Below are positions 25,797 through 34,218 of a stretch of 64,000 nucleotides of DNA, piece after piece. The first letter of the stretch is position 1. Each line of letters begins with the position of its first letter. The stretch is from Actinophytocola sp049647105 (GTDB lineage: Bacteria > Actinomycetota > Actinomycetes > Mycobacteriales > Pseudonocardiaceae): positions 9,268-73,267 of the forward strand of contig NZ_JBARWZ010000288.1 in the NCBI RefSeq assembly GCF_049647105.1, in the 5' to 3' direction. A program made the translations under genes and the position numbers. The notes below the pieces were generated by a model that did no database searches, was not told the origin of the DNA, and saw only the letters and a list, made by a program, of their open reading frames with translations.

Positions 25797-26608
25797 CCAC
25801 CAACCCGTCCACCGAGATCGACCTCCCGACCCCGGCGAGGATCGGTCAGGGCACCGCGATCGAACAGGCCCGCTCCGTCGCCGAAGTCCACGCCCAGATC
25901 ATGGCCGCCCGCCAGTTGCCGCGCGACATCCAGGCTGCGCGCCGCAACATCGCCGACGCCTGCGGCATCGCCGAGTTCGCCGCGAAAGCGTTCTACCGGT
26001 ACCCGCGAGGCGGCCAGAACGTCACCGGCGCCAGCGTCCACATGGCCCGCGAGCTGGCCCGCTGCTGGGGCAACATCGACTACGGCATTAAGGAACTGTC
26101 CCGCGACGACGAGCACGGCCAGTCGGAGATGATCGCGTTCGCGTGGGACATGGAGTCCAACGTTCGGTCGTCGAATGTGTTCATCGTGCCGCACAAGCGG
26201 GACAAGCGCGGCGGCCCCGAAGCGCTCGTCGACATGCGGGACATCTACGAGAACAACGCCAACAACGGCGCCCGTCGTGTCCGTCAAGCCATCTTCTCGG
26301 TGTTGCCGCCCTGGTACGTCGAGGCCGCGCTCGCGGCGGCGCACAAGACCAACGCCGACGGCGGCGGCAAACCCCTGCAGGAACGCATCGCCAACATGCT
26401 GTCGCTGTTCCGTCAGGTGGACGTGTCCGAGGAGGACATCGCCCGCAAGCTTGGACGCGTGTCAGCGAAGTGGACCGGCGACGACGTCGCGCAACTCGGG
26501 GTTGTGTACTCGTCGATCCAGCGCGGCGAGGTGTCCAAGGACGAGGAGTTCCCCCGCGAGCAGGTGACCGCTGAGGAGATCACCAAACCGGACGAGGGCA
26601 AAGCATGA
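25793..26608 (+). CDS. Probable phage ssDNA-annealing/recombination protein
   Basis: 271 residues, GTG start. Conserved segment: AAKAFYRYPRGGQNVTGASV, MARELARCWGNIDYG, then FAWDMESNVRSSNVFIVPHK and ARRVRQAIFSVLPPW. This is a widespread phage family of RecT-like context with no textbook motif. The recombinase role rests on the 4-bp-overlapping RecE-like gene upstream and is inference. Confidence 0.65.
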   Translation: MTTNPSTEIDLPTPARIGQGTAIEQARSVAEVHAQIMAARQLPRDIQAARRNIADACGIAEFAAKAFYRYPRGGQNVTGASVHMARELARCWGNIDYGIKELSRDDEHGQSEMIAFAWDMESNVRSSNVFIVPHKRDKRGGPEALVDMRDIYENNANNGARRVRQAIFSVLPPWYVEAALAAAHKTNADGGGKPLQERIANMLSLFRQVDVSEEDIARKLGRVSAKWTGDDVAQLGVVYSSIQRGEVSKDEEFPREQVTAEEITKPDEGKA

Positions 26609-26676
26609 CCGCCCGCATCCTGCCTTCGTTGGATGTGCCGGCTGTGCTCCCGGACGGGCCGGGAGGAGCGGCGTGA
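26605..26676 (+). CDS. Possible 23-residue peptide
   Basis: ATG to TGA with ATGA overlap upstream and GTGA overlap downstream. Too short to judge; it may only serve to couple translation of its neighbours. Confidence 0.25.
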   Translation: MTARILPSLDVPAVLPDGPGGAA

Positions 26677-27230
26677 AGAAGAGCCGTCTCCAGCGCCACA
26701 CCCAAATCAACCCGGGCGCGAAGGGCCTGAAGCGCACAGGGTTCAAGCGCGCGGACCCAGCCCCCCGGTCTCGTGGGTCCGTCGGTGACGCCAGCCCCGA
26801 CGGACCCGCGACTCAACCTCGAGGACCGGTGAAGCCGCGGCTGGAGTCGTCGACGATCCCGAAGGCGATCCGTGAAGCGGTGCTCGAGCGCGACGACCAC
26901 GCGTGTGTCCGGTGCGGTGTCGCGATCCAGCGGCCGTACTACTCGCTGCAGCACCGCGACCCTCGAGGTGCTGGCGGGTCGAGGCTGCTGCACACCATGG
27001 CCAACCTCGTGACCCTCTGCGGGTCCGGCACAACCCGCTGCCATGGACACGTCGAGTCCTACCGCGACGAGTCCAAAGCGCATGGCTGGCTGGTGCCGAA
27101 CGGCGCCGTCCCTGAGGAGTGGCCTGTGAGGCGGTGGACACCGGACGGACCGCGGTGGATGCAACCCGGCAACGAGTGGGCCGAAGCCGTGCCGCATGAG
27201 TGGCAGCGCGAGATGGGAGCAGCGGCATGA
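26673..27230 (+). CDS. HNH endonuclease
   Basis: 185 residues. A basic N-terminus and linker are followed by the HNH core: AVLERDDHACVRCGVAIQRP, LQHRDPRGAGGS (first His), NLVTLCGSGTTRCHGHVE. Two CxxC-type pairs suggest structural zinc. Probable DNA-processing nuclease; a second HNH type in this prophage. Confidence 0.85.
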   Translation: MKKSRLQRHTQINPGAKGLKRTGFKRADPAPRSRGSVGDASPDGPATQPRGPVKPRLESSTIPKAIREAVLERDDHACVRCGVAIQRPYYSLQHRDPRGAGGSRLLHTMANLVTLCGSGTTRCHGHVESYRDESKAHGWLVPNGAVPEEWPVRRWTPDGPRWMQPGNEWAEAVPHEWQREMGAAA

Positions 27231-28570
27231 GCGACCTCTTCGACATCGAGGCGTTCGCCGGCCCGGGAGGCTGGTCCGAAGGACGGCGACTCGCAGGCGC
27301 AACCCACCCGGCGTACGGCATCGAGTGGGACATGGCCGCCTGCCGTACTGCTGTCGCGGCAGGACACCCCCGGATCCGCGCCGACGTCTCAATGTTCCCC
27401 CTAGACCACCTCGCCGGTCGTGTCGACGGCGCCATCCTCTCCCCGCCCTGTCAAGCATGGTCCAACGCCGGCGACCAGAAGGGGAAGCTCGACCAAGGCA
27501 AGGTGCACGAGAGGATCGCCGCGTTCGCCCGCGGCGAGACACCACCCGACCGCGAGTGGGCCGACGAGCGATCCATGCTCACCGCCGAGCCGATGCGGTG
27601 GGCACACGCTCTCCGTCCACGCTGGATCGCGCTCGAGCAGGTGCCGCCCGTCCTGCCGCTGTGGCAGTACACCGCCGAACTCCTCCGCACCATGGGCTAC
27701 CGCACCTGGACCGGCATCCTCTCCGCCGAGCAGTACGGCGTCCCTCAGACCCGGCGGCGCGCGATCCTCATTGCCCGCCGCGACGGACTTCTCGTAGGCC
27801 CGCCCGAACCGACCCACCAGGCGTACCGCGCCGGCCGCGAACTCCTCGAGGAACCCGACCTGTTCGGCGACCCACTCCCGCCGCCCGTGTCGATGGCCGA
27901 CGCGCTCGGCTGGCCGGCCACCTGGTCCGTCGAGTACCAGCGCGGCGCCGGCATGGCCGAACGGCACGGCGAACGACCGCCCCGACCCGCACCCGCACCC
28001 GCACCGACGATCCGCGCTGGCTCCGGGGGCGTCGGAACCAACCTGCTCGTCCACCGCGACGTGGTGATGCGCAACGGAAACCAGAAGAACGCCTGCGAGC
28101 GGCGAGCCTGCGAGCCCGCGGGCACCCTGTTCTTCGGGCAACGCACCAACGCCGTCGACTGGGTCGTACGCCAGACCGAACGCCAGGCCAACGGCGGCAA
28201 CCGCTCCATCGAGGACCCGTCGCTCACCATCACCGCCAGCCTCGACAACGGCAACATGAGGTGGGCCGCCGAGGCGCGCATGCACCCCGCCGGTATCCAC
28301 GGAAGCTACGGCTACAGTCGGTCGATCGACGAGCCGTCACCCACGATCAAGGGCGCAGGCTCCGGCGGGCAGTACGTGTCAGACGGCGAGCAGACCGTGC
28401 GCGTGACCGTCGAGGAAGCCGCGATCCTGCAGTCCTTCCCCGCCGACTACCCGTGGCAGGGCAACAAGTCCCAGCAGTACCGGCAAGTCGGCGACGCTGT
28501 GCCGCCGCTGCTCGCCGCCGCGATCCTGCGGCCCCTCATCCAATCCAGCGCCCGGGAGGTAGCTGCATGA
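27227..28570 (+). CDS. DNA (cytosine-5) methyltransferase
   Basis: 447 residues from ATG in the ATGA overlap. Motif I FAGPGGWSEG, motif IV catalytic Cys in LSPPCQAWSN, motif VI as ALEQVPP (ENV normally; the Glu is kept), motif VIII QTRRRAILIARR, and motifs IX-X near the end (QYRQVGDAVPPLLAAAI). The target-recognition region is ~190-390. No cognate restriction gene is adjacent, so it is a solitary phage methylase likely protecting phage DNA. Confidence 0.93.
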   Translation: MSDLFDIEAFAGPGGWSEGRRLAGATHPAYGIEWDMAACRTAVAAGHPRIRADVSMFPLDHLAGRVDGAILSPPCQAWSNAGDQKGKLDQGKVHERIAAFARGETPPDREWADERSMLTAEPMRWAHALRPRWIALEQVPPVLPLWQYTAELLRTMGYRTWTGILSAEQYGVPQTRRRAILIARRDGLLVGPPEPTHQAYRAGRELLEEPDLFGDPLPPPVSMADALGWPATWSVEYQRGAGMAERHGERPPRPAPAPAPTIRAGSGGVGTNLLVHRDVVMRNGNQKNACERRACEPAGTLFFGQRTNAVDWVVRQTERQANGGNRSIEDPSLTITASLDNGNMRWAAEARMHPAGIHGSYGYSRSIDEPSPTIKGAGSGGQYVSDGEQTVRVTVEEAAILQSFPADYPWQGNKSQQYRQVGDAVPPLLAAAILRPLIQSSAREVAA

Positions 28571-29163
28571 GTCAGCAAGACATGGACCGAACCGCCTACC
28601 TCGAAGCACGAGTCGGGGAACTCCACACCACGATCGGCGACTTGCGGGAGATCGTCGCCAACGTCACCGAAGACTGGCGTAAGGCAGACCAGCAGCATGC
28701 GCGGGACGTCGAGCTGTTGCTGTGGCTACACGCAGAAGCAGTGTGGCGAGAGCAGGACCTGACCCGTCAGCGGGACGCATGGTGGGAGGTCCAGTCCGTC
28801 CGGATCGGCGCGGTCATCGTCGAGCGGGACGACACGGTGCGCGAAGTCGGCCGGTTGCGGCGTGAGGTGGAGTTCGAAGCCAACGGAGCGGACACCTTCG
28901 GCGATGCCGACGCTCGGGCGGAGGCCGCGTGGGATGCCGAGACACCCACAGGTCAGCGGAACCAGACGCTCCGGGACATCGCGTTCGAGATGGCGCGCGA
29001 GGGTGCCAGCAACCACCAGATCCTCGCTCGGCTCGCTCACGCCTCCGACGCGATGGGCAAGTACACCGACGCCAACCTGTACCGGAAGTGGACCCGCCTG
29101 CTCGGAATGATCCGCGAAGTCCGTCGGGCGGGCATCGAGTCGGGCGGTGAATCGGATGACTGA
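28567..29163 (+). CDS. Coiled-coil hypothetical protein
   Basis: 198 residues. Residues 8-110 are predicted coiled coil (LEARVGELHTTIGDLREIVA, DDTVREVGRLRREVEFEANG). The C-terminal ~60 residues form a helical bundle (LRDIAFEMAREGASNHQILA), which could bind DNA. Overlaps the methyltransferase stop and the WhiB start. Confidence 0.65.
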   Translation: MSQQDMDRTAYLEARVGELHTTIGDLREIVANVTEDWRKADQQHARDVELLLWLHAEAVWREQDLTRQRDAWWEVQSVRIGAVIVERDDTVREVGRLRREVEFEANGADTFGDADARAEAAWDAETPTGQRNQTLRDIAFEMAREGASNHQILARLAHASDAMGKYTDANLYRKWTRLLGMIREVRRAGIESGGESDD

Positions 29164-29440
29164 CCCCACCAACTGGCAGGCCAACGCCGCATGCTCGCGG
29201 TCCCACCCGGACCTGTTCCTGCCGCTCACCGCGAAGGAAGCCCACGGGCTCGGCGGGAACACGCACCTGCACCCACGGATCCGGGAAGCGATGTGGGTGT
29301 GCGTCGACTGCCCGGTCCGGGCGGCGTGCCTGGAAGCGGCGATCGAGGGTCGTGAAGCCGGGGTGTGGGGTGGCCGGTACCTGTCGGCGGCGTCGCACTG
29401 GAAGGCCGCGAGCAAGAAGAGGCGGGAGACCGCGGCATGA
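29156..29440 (+). CDS. WhiB-family regulator
   Basis: 94 residues; four Fe-S Cys (NAACSRSHPDLF, then CVDCPVRAAC), followed by the GVWGG turn and a basic tail (KAASKKRRETAA). Actinobacteria-specific 4Fe-4S transcription factors that bind sigma region 4. Phage WhiB proteins can interfere with host WhiB function and septation. ATG 29156 chosen; GTG 29147 is possible. Confidence 0.93.
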   Translation: MTDPTNWQANAACSRSHPDLFLPLTAKEAHGLGGNTHLHPRIREAMWVCVDCPVRAACLEAAIEGREAGVWGGRYLSAASHWKAASKKRRETAA

Positions 29441-29760
29441 CCGACACCCGCCGCGACATCCTCTTCGCCCTCGCCCGAGCCGACCGGAAGTGGGCGCAGC
29501 AGCACATGACCCACACCCTGCCCGCGGACCGGTTGGATGCGCTCGCCCGCGACCTTCACGCGACGGTGACGGTCGCGATGCAGGACCAGCAGGCGCGGTC
29601 CGCGAACGAACGCGGCTGCCTCGCCCGCCTCCTCACCGCCGTCAACGGCGTGTGGGACAAGGCCGGTGATCCGGGAGAGCAGACCGCCGAGGCACTGAAG
29701 CAGTTACGTCGGGTCGAGCAGTACCTGATGTCCCTCAACCACGGACAGGAGGTCGCGTAG
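29437..29760 (+). CDS. Hypothetical phage protein
   Basis: 107 residues, all helical (RRDILFALARADRKWAQQHM, LARDLHATVTVAMQDQQARS). Start at ATGA overlap with the whiB-like gene. Unknown function. Confidence 0.65.
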   Translation: MTDTRRDILFALARADRKWAQQHMTHTLPADRLDALARDLHATVTVAMQDQQARSANERGCLARLLTAVNGVWDKAGDPGEQTAEALKQLRRVEQYLMSLNHGQEVA

Positions 29761-30117
29761 ATGGACGACGGCTTCTCGCCGATGGAGGACGTACTCGACT
29801 CGCTGCCCGCGAGGAGACGCCCTGCCAACCCGCGCCCGCGAGTCGCCCCCGAGACCATGGCGCGGATCCGGCTGGCCGTGTACGGCCGGGACTGGTTCGC
29901 CTGCGTGACCTGCGGGTGGTCCCCCGACGTGCCGGATGGCTACGACGGGCGGTACGCGCTCGGTGAGGACTACGTGGACAACCGCGGCCGCGCTCGGTGC
30001 CGGCTGCTCGAGCTGGACCACATCATCCCGCACCTGCACGGCGGCCTGTTCGCGGTCGACAACCTGCAGGCGCTCTGCAACTCCTGCAACGCTCGGAAGG
30101 GGGCGACGCACCCATGA
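29761..30117 (+). CDS. HNH endonuclease
   Basis: 118 residues. VYGRDWFACVTCGWSPD, LLELDHIIPHLHGGLFAVDN and LQALCNSCNARKG give the complete HNH with a four-Cys zinc site. Compact McrA-like nuclease. It begins directly after the preceding stop codon. Confidence 0.9.
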   Translation: MDDGFSPMEDVLDSLPARRRPANPRPRVAPETMARIRLAVYGRDWFACVTCGWSPDVPDGYDGRYALGEDYVDNRGRARCRLLELDHIIPHLHGGLFAVDNLQALCNSCNARKGATHP

Positions 30118-31103
30118 CCGAAGACCGCGAGCGGCACGCACGGTTCCTATGCCGCATGTGGGACGACGGCGACTGGATAGCCCTGTCGCCGCGAGGCCAG
30201 TGGTTCTACATGCTGCTGACCTCTCAAGCCGCCTTGAACCGTGCGGGCATCACAGCGCTCACCTCGAAGCGTTGGAAGCGGCTCGCGTCCGGGCCCTCGG
30301 TGGAGCAGCAGATCGCGCTGGCGATGAAGGAGCTCGAGGACGAGAACTTCGTGGTCGTCGACCACGACACCGAGGAGGTGCTCGTCCGCTCGTACATGCG
30401 GAACGACGGCATCGCGAAACAGCCGAACGTGCTCAAGATGGCGTGCCGACAGGCCCGCGAAGTCCTGTCGCCGAAGCTGCGCGCCGCCCTCGAGGTGGAG
30501 CTGCGTCGCCTCGATCCGCCCCCCGGTGAGTCTGTCGCAGCCAAGTCCGCCGCGGCTGTTCTCGCGGCCACAATCGACGCCCTCGCGAAGGGTTCCCGGA
30601 ACCCTTCGCCGAACCCTTCCGGGAAGGCATCCGTGAATGGTTCGGCGAACCCCGGGGGGAGGGGGAGGGGGAGTAGTACCTCTCACCTTGGTAACTCAAA
30701 TGGTTCTACTGCTTCTACGTCGGAGATCGCTTCGCGACCTTCCGACCCGCCGCGCCCCGATGTGGAGTCGCTCTGCTCTCGCCTCCTCGCGGCGATCCAG
30801 GGCAACGGCGCGAAGGGATCGATCACGAAGAAGTGGCGCACTGAGGCTCGTCTGCTGCTGGACCGCGACGGCCGGTCCTTGGATGAGGCGAGCAGGCTCA
30901 TCGACTGGGCCACGTCCGACAGCTTCTGGAAGTCGAACATCCTCTCGATGCCGACGTTCCGCGCGAAGTACGACCAGCTCCGGTTGCAGGCGTCGAGACG
31001 TGACGCCCCTCCCGTGCCGAACGCCACCGATCAGCGGGTGGCCGCGCTGCTCGCCCCCGTCCAGAACCTTCCGAACCTGCGTGCCCTTCCCGGAGGTGCC
31101 TGA
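30114..31103 (+). CDS. Phage replication initiator / replisome organiser
   Basis: 329 residues from ATG in the ATGA overlap. N-terminal winged-helix region ~1-130 (LSPRGQWFYMLLTSQAALNR, VVVDHDTEEVLVRSYMRNDG) like phage replisome organisers. A Ser/Asn/Gly linker ~165-215 is encoded by repeat-rich DNA, and a C-terminal helical domain ~220-300 (LLDRDGRSLDEASRLIDWAT, FWKSNILSMPTFRAKYDQL) resembles DnaT/helicase-loader domains. It likely opens the origin contained in its own gene. Confidence 0.8.
   Translation: MTEDRERHARFLCRMWDDGDWIALSPRGQWFYMLLTSQAALNRAGITALTSKRWKRLASGPSVEQQIALAMKELEDENFVVVDHDTEEVLVRSYMRNDGIAKQPNVLKMACRQAREVLSPKLRAALEVELRRLDPPPGESVAAKSAAAVLAATIDALAKGSRNPSPNPSGKASVNGSANPGGRGRGSSTSHLGNSNGSTASTSEIASRPSDPPRPDVESLCSRLLAAIQGNGAKGSITKKWRTEARLLLDRDGRSLDEASRLIDWATSDSFWKSNILSMPTFRAKYDQLRLQASRRDAPPVPNATDQRVAALLAPVQNLPNLRALPGGA
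30585..30725. other. Candidate phage replication origin
   Basis: Perfect inverted repeat GCGAAGGGTTC (30585-30595) / GAACCCTTCGC (30599-30609), a direct GAACCCTTC at 30611-30619, and GGTTC-GGC-GAACC at 30639-30651. After a G/A-rich run (30653-30672) comes a stretch to ~30720 with near 50% AT, unusual here. Iterons plus AT-rich DNA inside the initiator linker mirror lambda O/ori. Confidence 0.6.
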
Positions 31104-31585
31104 TGCCGCTCAGCCAGGACGAGGTGCGGGCGCTGCTCGCGATCGCCGTCGCCTACGACAACCGCAAGCCGGGGGAGGTGACGATCGCGGCGTGGATGGA
31201 AGCCGCTGACCGTGGCAGGTGGACGTTCCCGGCGGCGGTGGAGGCGATCCACGACCACTACGCGAAGTCCACCGACTTCCTGATGCCGGGCCACATCACG
31301 GCCGCGGTGCGGGCCCGGATGCAACTGCCGGCCCCGGCTTCCGAGGTCGCCCAGTTGGAGGCGGCACGGCCTGCGGAGGAGGCGATCCGCAAGCGGTGGT
31401 CGGCGGTGATCCGGGAGAAGTTCGCGATGCCGTCGAGGCTGCGGGATGAGCCGGGGCGGGCGCGGGAGCGGCGACCCCAGCGGCGGTCAGCCGACGACGC
31501 GGCTGCGCGGGAGCGGGCGCGGCGGGAACTGGATGCGATCCGGGATCGCGAGCGGGAGGAGCCGCCCGATGACCTCGTGGGCTGA
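31103..31585 (+). CDS. Replication-region hypothetical protein
   Basis: 160 residues. An N-terminal helical domain (SQDEVRALLAIAVAYDNRKP, AAVEAIHDHYAKSTDFLMPG) matches a family found after replication initiators in actinophages. The C-terminal ~60 residues are highly charged R/E/D coil. A helicase-loading role is plausible from position only. Confidence 0.68.
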   Translation: MPLSQDEVRALLAIAVAYDNRKPGEVTIAAWMEAADRGRWTFPAAVEAIHDHYAKSTDFLMPGHITAAVRARMQLPAPASEVAQLEAARPAEEAIRKRWSAVIREKFAMPSRLRDEPGRARERRPQRRSADDAAARERARRELDAIRDREREEPPDDLVG

Positions 31586-31784
31586 GCGCAAGCGCGCCGC
31601 GGACGCGACATGGCGGCACGACCGGGTCACTGCGGAGACCGTGCCGTGCACCGAGCCCGGGTGTGGGGCCGGCGTGGGGGAGACGTGCCGGAACGTCCGG
31701 ACCGGTGACCCGCTCGTGCATCAGGCGGCGCACGCGAAGCGGATCTTGGCGGGGCAGGTAGCAGCAGAGGAGAACCAAAGATGA
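31569..31784 (+). CDS. Small zinc-finger protein
   Basis: 71 residues from ATG 31569. VPCTEPGCGAGVGETCRNVR followed by HQAAHAKRI is the CxxC-type finger common in actinophage early proteins. Overlaps both neighbours. Confidence 0.75.
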   Translation: MTSWAERKRAADATWRHDRVTAETVPCTEPGCGAGVGETCRNVRTGDPLVHQAAHAKRILAGQVAAEENQR

Positions 31785-32734
31785 CCGACCCCTACTACAG
31801 CGACGACACGCTGTCCCTGCTGCTCGGCGACGCCCGCAACGTCCTGGCGACCATGGACATGGGGTCTGTCAATTGCGTCGTCACGTCGCCGCCCTACTTC
31901 GGGCTGCGCGACTACGAAGGGCACGGCGACCAGATCGGTTCCGAGTCCTCGCCGGCCAGGTACGTCGCCGCTCTCGCCGAGGTCTTCGCCGGAGCGCGCC
32001 GAGTGCTCGCCGACGACGGAACGCTGTGGCTCAACCTGGGCGACTGCTACTACAGCGGGCGCGGCAACCCTGGTCCGAACTCGGCCGACGAGAAGCAGCC
32101 TGCGCGGCGCGGCTGGACACGACCGCTCGACCGGTCAGGTCAAGACTGGGCCAAACCGAAGGACCTGCTCGGCATCCCATGGCGAGTGGCGTTCGCCCTT
32201 CAGGACGCTGGCTGGTACCTGCGGAACGCGATCGTGTGGCACAAGCCGAACGCCATGCCCGAGTCGGTACGAGACCGATTGGCTGGCCGTCACGAGATGT
32301 TGTTCCTGCTCACCAAGTCGCGCCGGTACTGGTTCGATCTGGACGCGATTCGGGAGCCGCACGCCGAGTCAACGATCGCGGCCGCGCACCGGGCACGCCG
32401 GCCGTACGAAGCACCCGGCCAGCGTCCGAACACCAAGAGTCGGCCACTCGGCGACAAGGGCGCCAACCCGGGCGACGTGTGGTCGATCAACACTCGCCCG
32501 CTGACCGAGGCGCATTTCGCCACCTTCCCCGTCGAGCTCCCACGTCCTTGTATCGCGGCGGGTTGTCGCCCAGGAGGGACCGTCCTCGACCCGTTCTCCG
32601 GCGCCGGCACCACCGCGCTCGCAGCCCAGCAGCTCGGCCGCCGGGCGATCGGGATCGACATCAACGCGAAGTATCACAACATCGCCCTGAAGCGCATGTC
32701 CGATGCGCCGCTGCCGTTCGGGGAGGCGTCGTGA
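31781..32734 (+). CDS. Site-specific DNA methyltransferase (N4-C/N6-A, beta class)
   Basis: 317 residues. Catalytic motif IV TSPPYFGLRDYEG precedes SAM motif I DPFSGAGTTALAA, the beta-class order; motif X near LLLGDARNVL. TSPPY favours N4-cytosine modification but N6-adenine cannot be excluded. The target-recognition region is ~90-230. No restriction partner: the second solitary methylase of the prophage. Confidence 0.92.
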   Translation: MTDPYYSDDTLSLLLGDARNVLATMDMGSVNCVVTSPPYFGLRDYEGHGDQIGSESSPARYVAALAEVFAGARRVLADDGTLWLNLGDCYYSGRGNPGPNSADEKQPARRGWTRPLDRSGQDWAKPKDLLGIPWRVAFALQDAGWYLRNAIVWHKPNAMPESVRDRLAGRHEMLFLLTKSRRYWFDLDAIREPHAESTIAAAHRARRPYEAPGQRPNTKSRPLGDKGANPGDVWSINTRPLTEAHFATFPVELPRPCIAAGCRPGGTVLDPFSGAGTTALAAQQLGRRAIGIDINAKYHNIALKRMSDAPLPFGEAS

Positions 32735-32964
32735 CCGTGGCTGTCGACGAGATCGACTGGGGTGACTACCCCGACTGGCGGGACCGGCTCGAAGCAGCCC
32801 GATGACCGCCCACCGCGGACCAGGCCGCGTTCGACACCGAATGGGACGGCCTGTGGACCCAAGCCCGTACAGCGGGCCGAGACCACCGGTCAGCTATCCG
32901 GTCTGCCTACCTGAGGACAGAGGCCCGGAAAGGGCAGAGACCAGACACCGAGGAGATCGCATGA
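32731..32964 (+). pseudogene. Small gene split by an in-frame UGA
   Basis: GTG start in a GTGA overlap with the methyltransferase. Codons 1-24 read MTVAVDEIDWGDYPDWRDRL and on, then TGA at 32803-32805. The same frame continues without another stop for 52 codons (DQAAFDTEWDGLWTQARTAG) to a TGA that overlaps the next ATG as ATGA. The tail has no start of its own. It is either a nonsense-mutated gene or a readthrough gene (UGA followed by C). Confidence 0.7.
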
Positions 32965-33281
32965 CGAACGTGACCGTGACCCAAGACCACCTCGAGCTGC
33001 TGGCGCGGATGCAGTTCGACTGGGACGACGAGTGCGAGTGGGGCGCGGTGTCGTCGGACCCGAAGCGCCCGTTCGGCAACTCCGGAGTGGAGCGCGACGT
33101 GTCGGAGATACTCGGCCGGGAGGTCGACTACGGCGAGGCGCGGCGCCTGACGATCGAGCTGGCGGCGATCGTGCAGCGGGCGGTGTACGCGGCGGTTCTC
33201 AACCCTGTCGACGCCGGGATCGGAACCGGGTCCGAGATGAGCCTGCCTAGGCGGGCGCGGAACCTGCTGGCCGCGTCGTGA
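32961..33281 (+). CDS. Hypothetical phage protein
   Basis: 106 residues from ATG 32961, behind GAGGAG. Acidic N-terminal half (LARMQFDWDDECEWGAVSSD) and helical C-terminus (LTIELAAIVQRAVYAAVLNP). Unknown function. Confidence 0.68.
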   Translation: MTNVTVTQDHLELLARMQFDWDDECEWGAVSSDPKRPFGNSGVERDVSEILGREVDYGEARRLTIELAAIVQRAVYAAVLNPVDAGIGTGSEMSLPRRARNLLAAS

Positions 33282-33859
33282 CTGTGCGCGACTGGGGCCC
33301 TGACAGCCCCGCCCGGTTCCGGGCGTTCTACGACTGGCCTGCGCCTGTCGAGTTCGAGGCGGTCTTGCCGGACGACGTCGACGGGCCGGCCGACGAGCGG
33401 CAGTTCCTGCTCGACGCCGCACCGTTCGCGAAGCTGGCGGCGGTTCGCGTGGAACCGGTCGTTCCTGCCTCGACCGTCACGCAGGGAGCGACGAACGCGG
33501 CGCCGAGGCACTCGGAGACGATCCCATCTGGTAACGACGGTTCCGGCGATCTCAGGGTCGAAGCGCTGAAGCTCGCGCGGCTGCTCGACCCGGTGGCGTT
33601 CGACGACCATGCGGTGCCGAAGAACGTCGGTCAGAGCTTCGACCGCTACAGCCGCCAGCAGACCGCGATGGACCACGCCACGATCGCGCTGATCCGGGGC
33701 TACCGGTTGGTGTCCGATGACGAAGCCACCGTGGACCGAGTAGCGGAGACGCTCTGGCGCGAGTTCTGGCGCGAGGTGCCCGGCTACGGGATCACCAAGG
33801 AGTTCTGGCGCGGCCCGGCTCGTGCTGCTGTTCGGGCTCTCCGAGAGGCAGGCCAGTGA
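33278..33859 (+). CDS. Hypothetical phage protein
   Basis: 193 residues, GTG in a GTGA overlap. Residues 1-60 appear globular, 65-95 a flexible linker, 95-193 helical (HATIALIRGYRLVSDDEATV, ITKEFWRGPARAAVRALREA). No motif recognised. Confidence 0.65.
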   Translation: MTVRDWGPDSPARFRAFYDWPAPVEFEAVLPDDVDGPADERQFLLDAAPFAKLAAVRVEPVVPASTVTQGATNAAPRHSETIPSGNDGSGDLRVEALKLARLLDPVAFDDHAVPKNVGQSFDRYSRQQTAMDHATIALIRGYRLVSDDEATVDRVAETLWREFWREVPGYGITKEFWRGPARAAVRALREAGQ

Positions 33860-34218
33860 TGACAGAGATCCCACTATGTGAATCGCTGACCGTCGGCTCA
33901 CGTGTCTGGTTCGAAGAGGAGCGCCTGCCGTACACGGTCAAGGGCATCACCTCGGACCGCCGCTGGGTGGTGTGCACGAAGCCGTTCGCTGCCCAGCGCA
34001 CCGTCCTCTACACGATCATCGACTTCGACCGCGATGTGCGTGGCGTCGACGACCGGGTGCTGGGCTACGGCTACGAGACCGACGAGGACTGCGCCATGTC
34101 GCTGGCGCTGTTCGAAGAGGGCGTCGCCGCTCACTCGCGACGGCACCCACCGATCCCGCTGAAGATCCGCAAGACGGAGGTCTACTTCGCGGCGGCTCTC
34201 CAAGGAGACCAGCCGTGA
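33859..34218 (+). CDS. Hypothetical phage protein
   Basis: 119 residues; beta-strand rich start (LTVGSRVWFEEERLPYTVKG, RRWVVCTKPFAAQRTVLYTI) suggesting an SH3/barrel-like fold. ATG in TGATG overlap. Confidence 0.68.
   Translation: MTEIPLCESLTVGSRVWFEEERLPYTVKGITSDRRWVVCTKPFAAQRTVLYTIIDFDRDVRGVDDRVLGYGYETDEDCAMSLALFEEGVAAHSRRHPPIPLKIRKTEVYFAAALQGDQP

Noticed and set aside
31281..31585. Possible retron, CRISPR or abortive-infection genes in the early region
   Set aside because: No reverse transcriptase, repeat-spacer array or toxin motifs were found anywhere in the window; the charged C-terminus here is ordinary coil.
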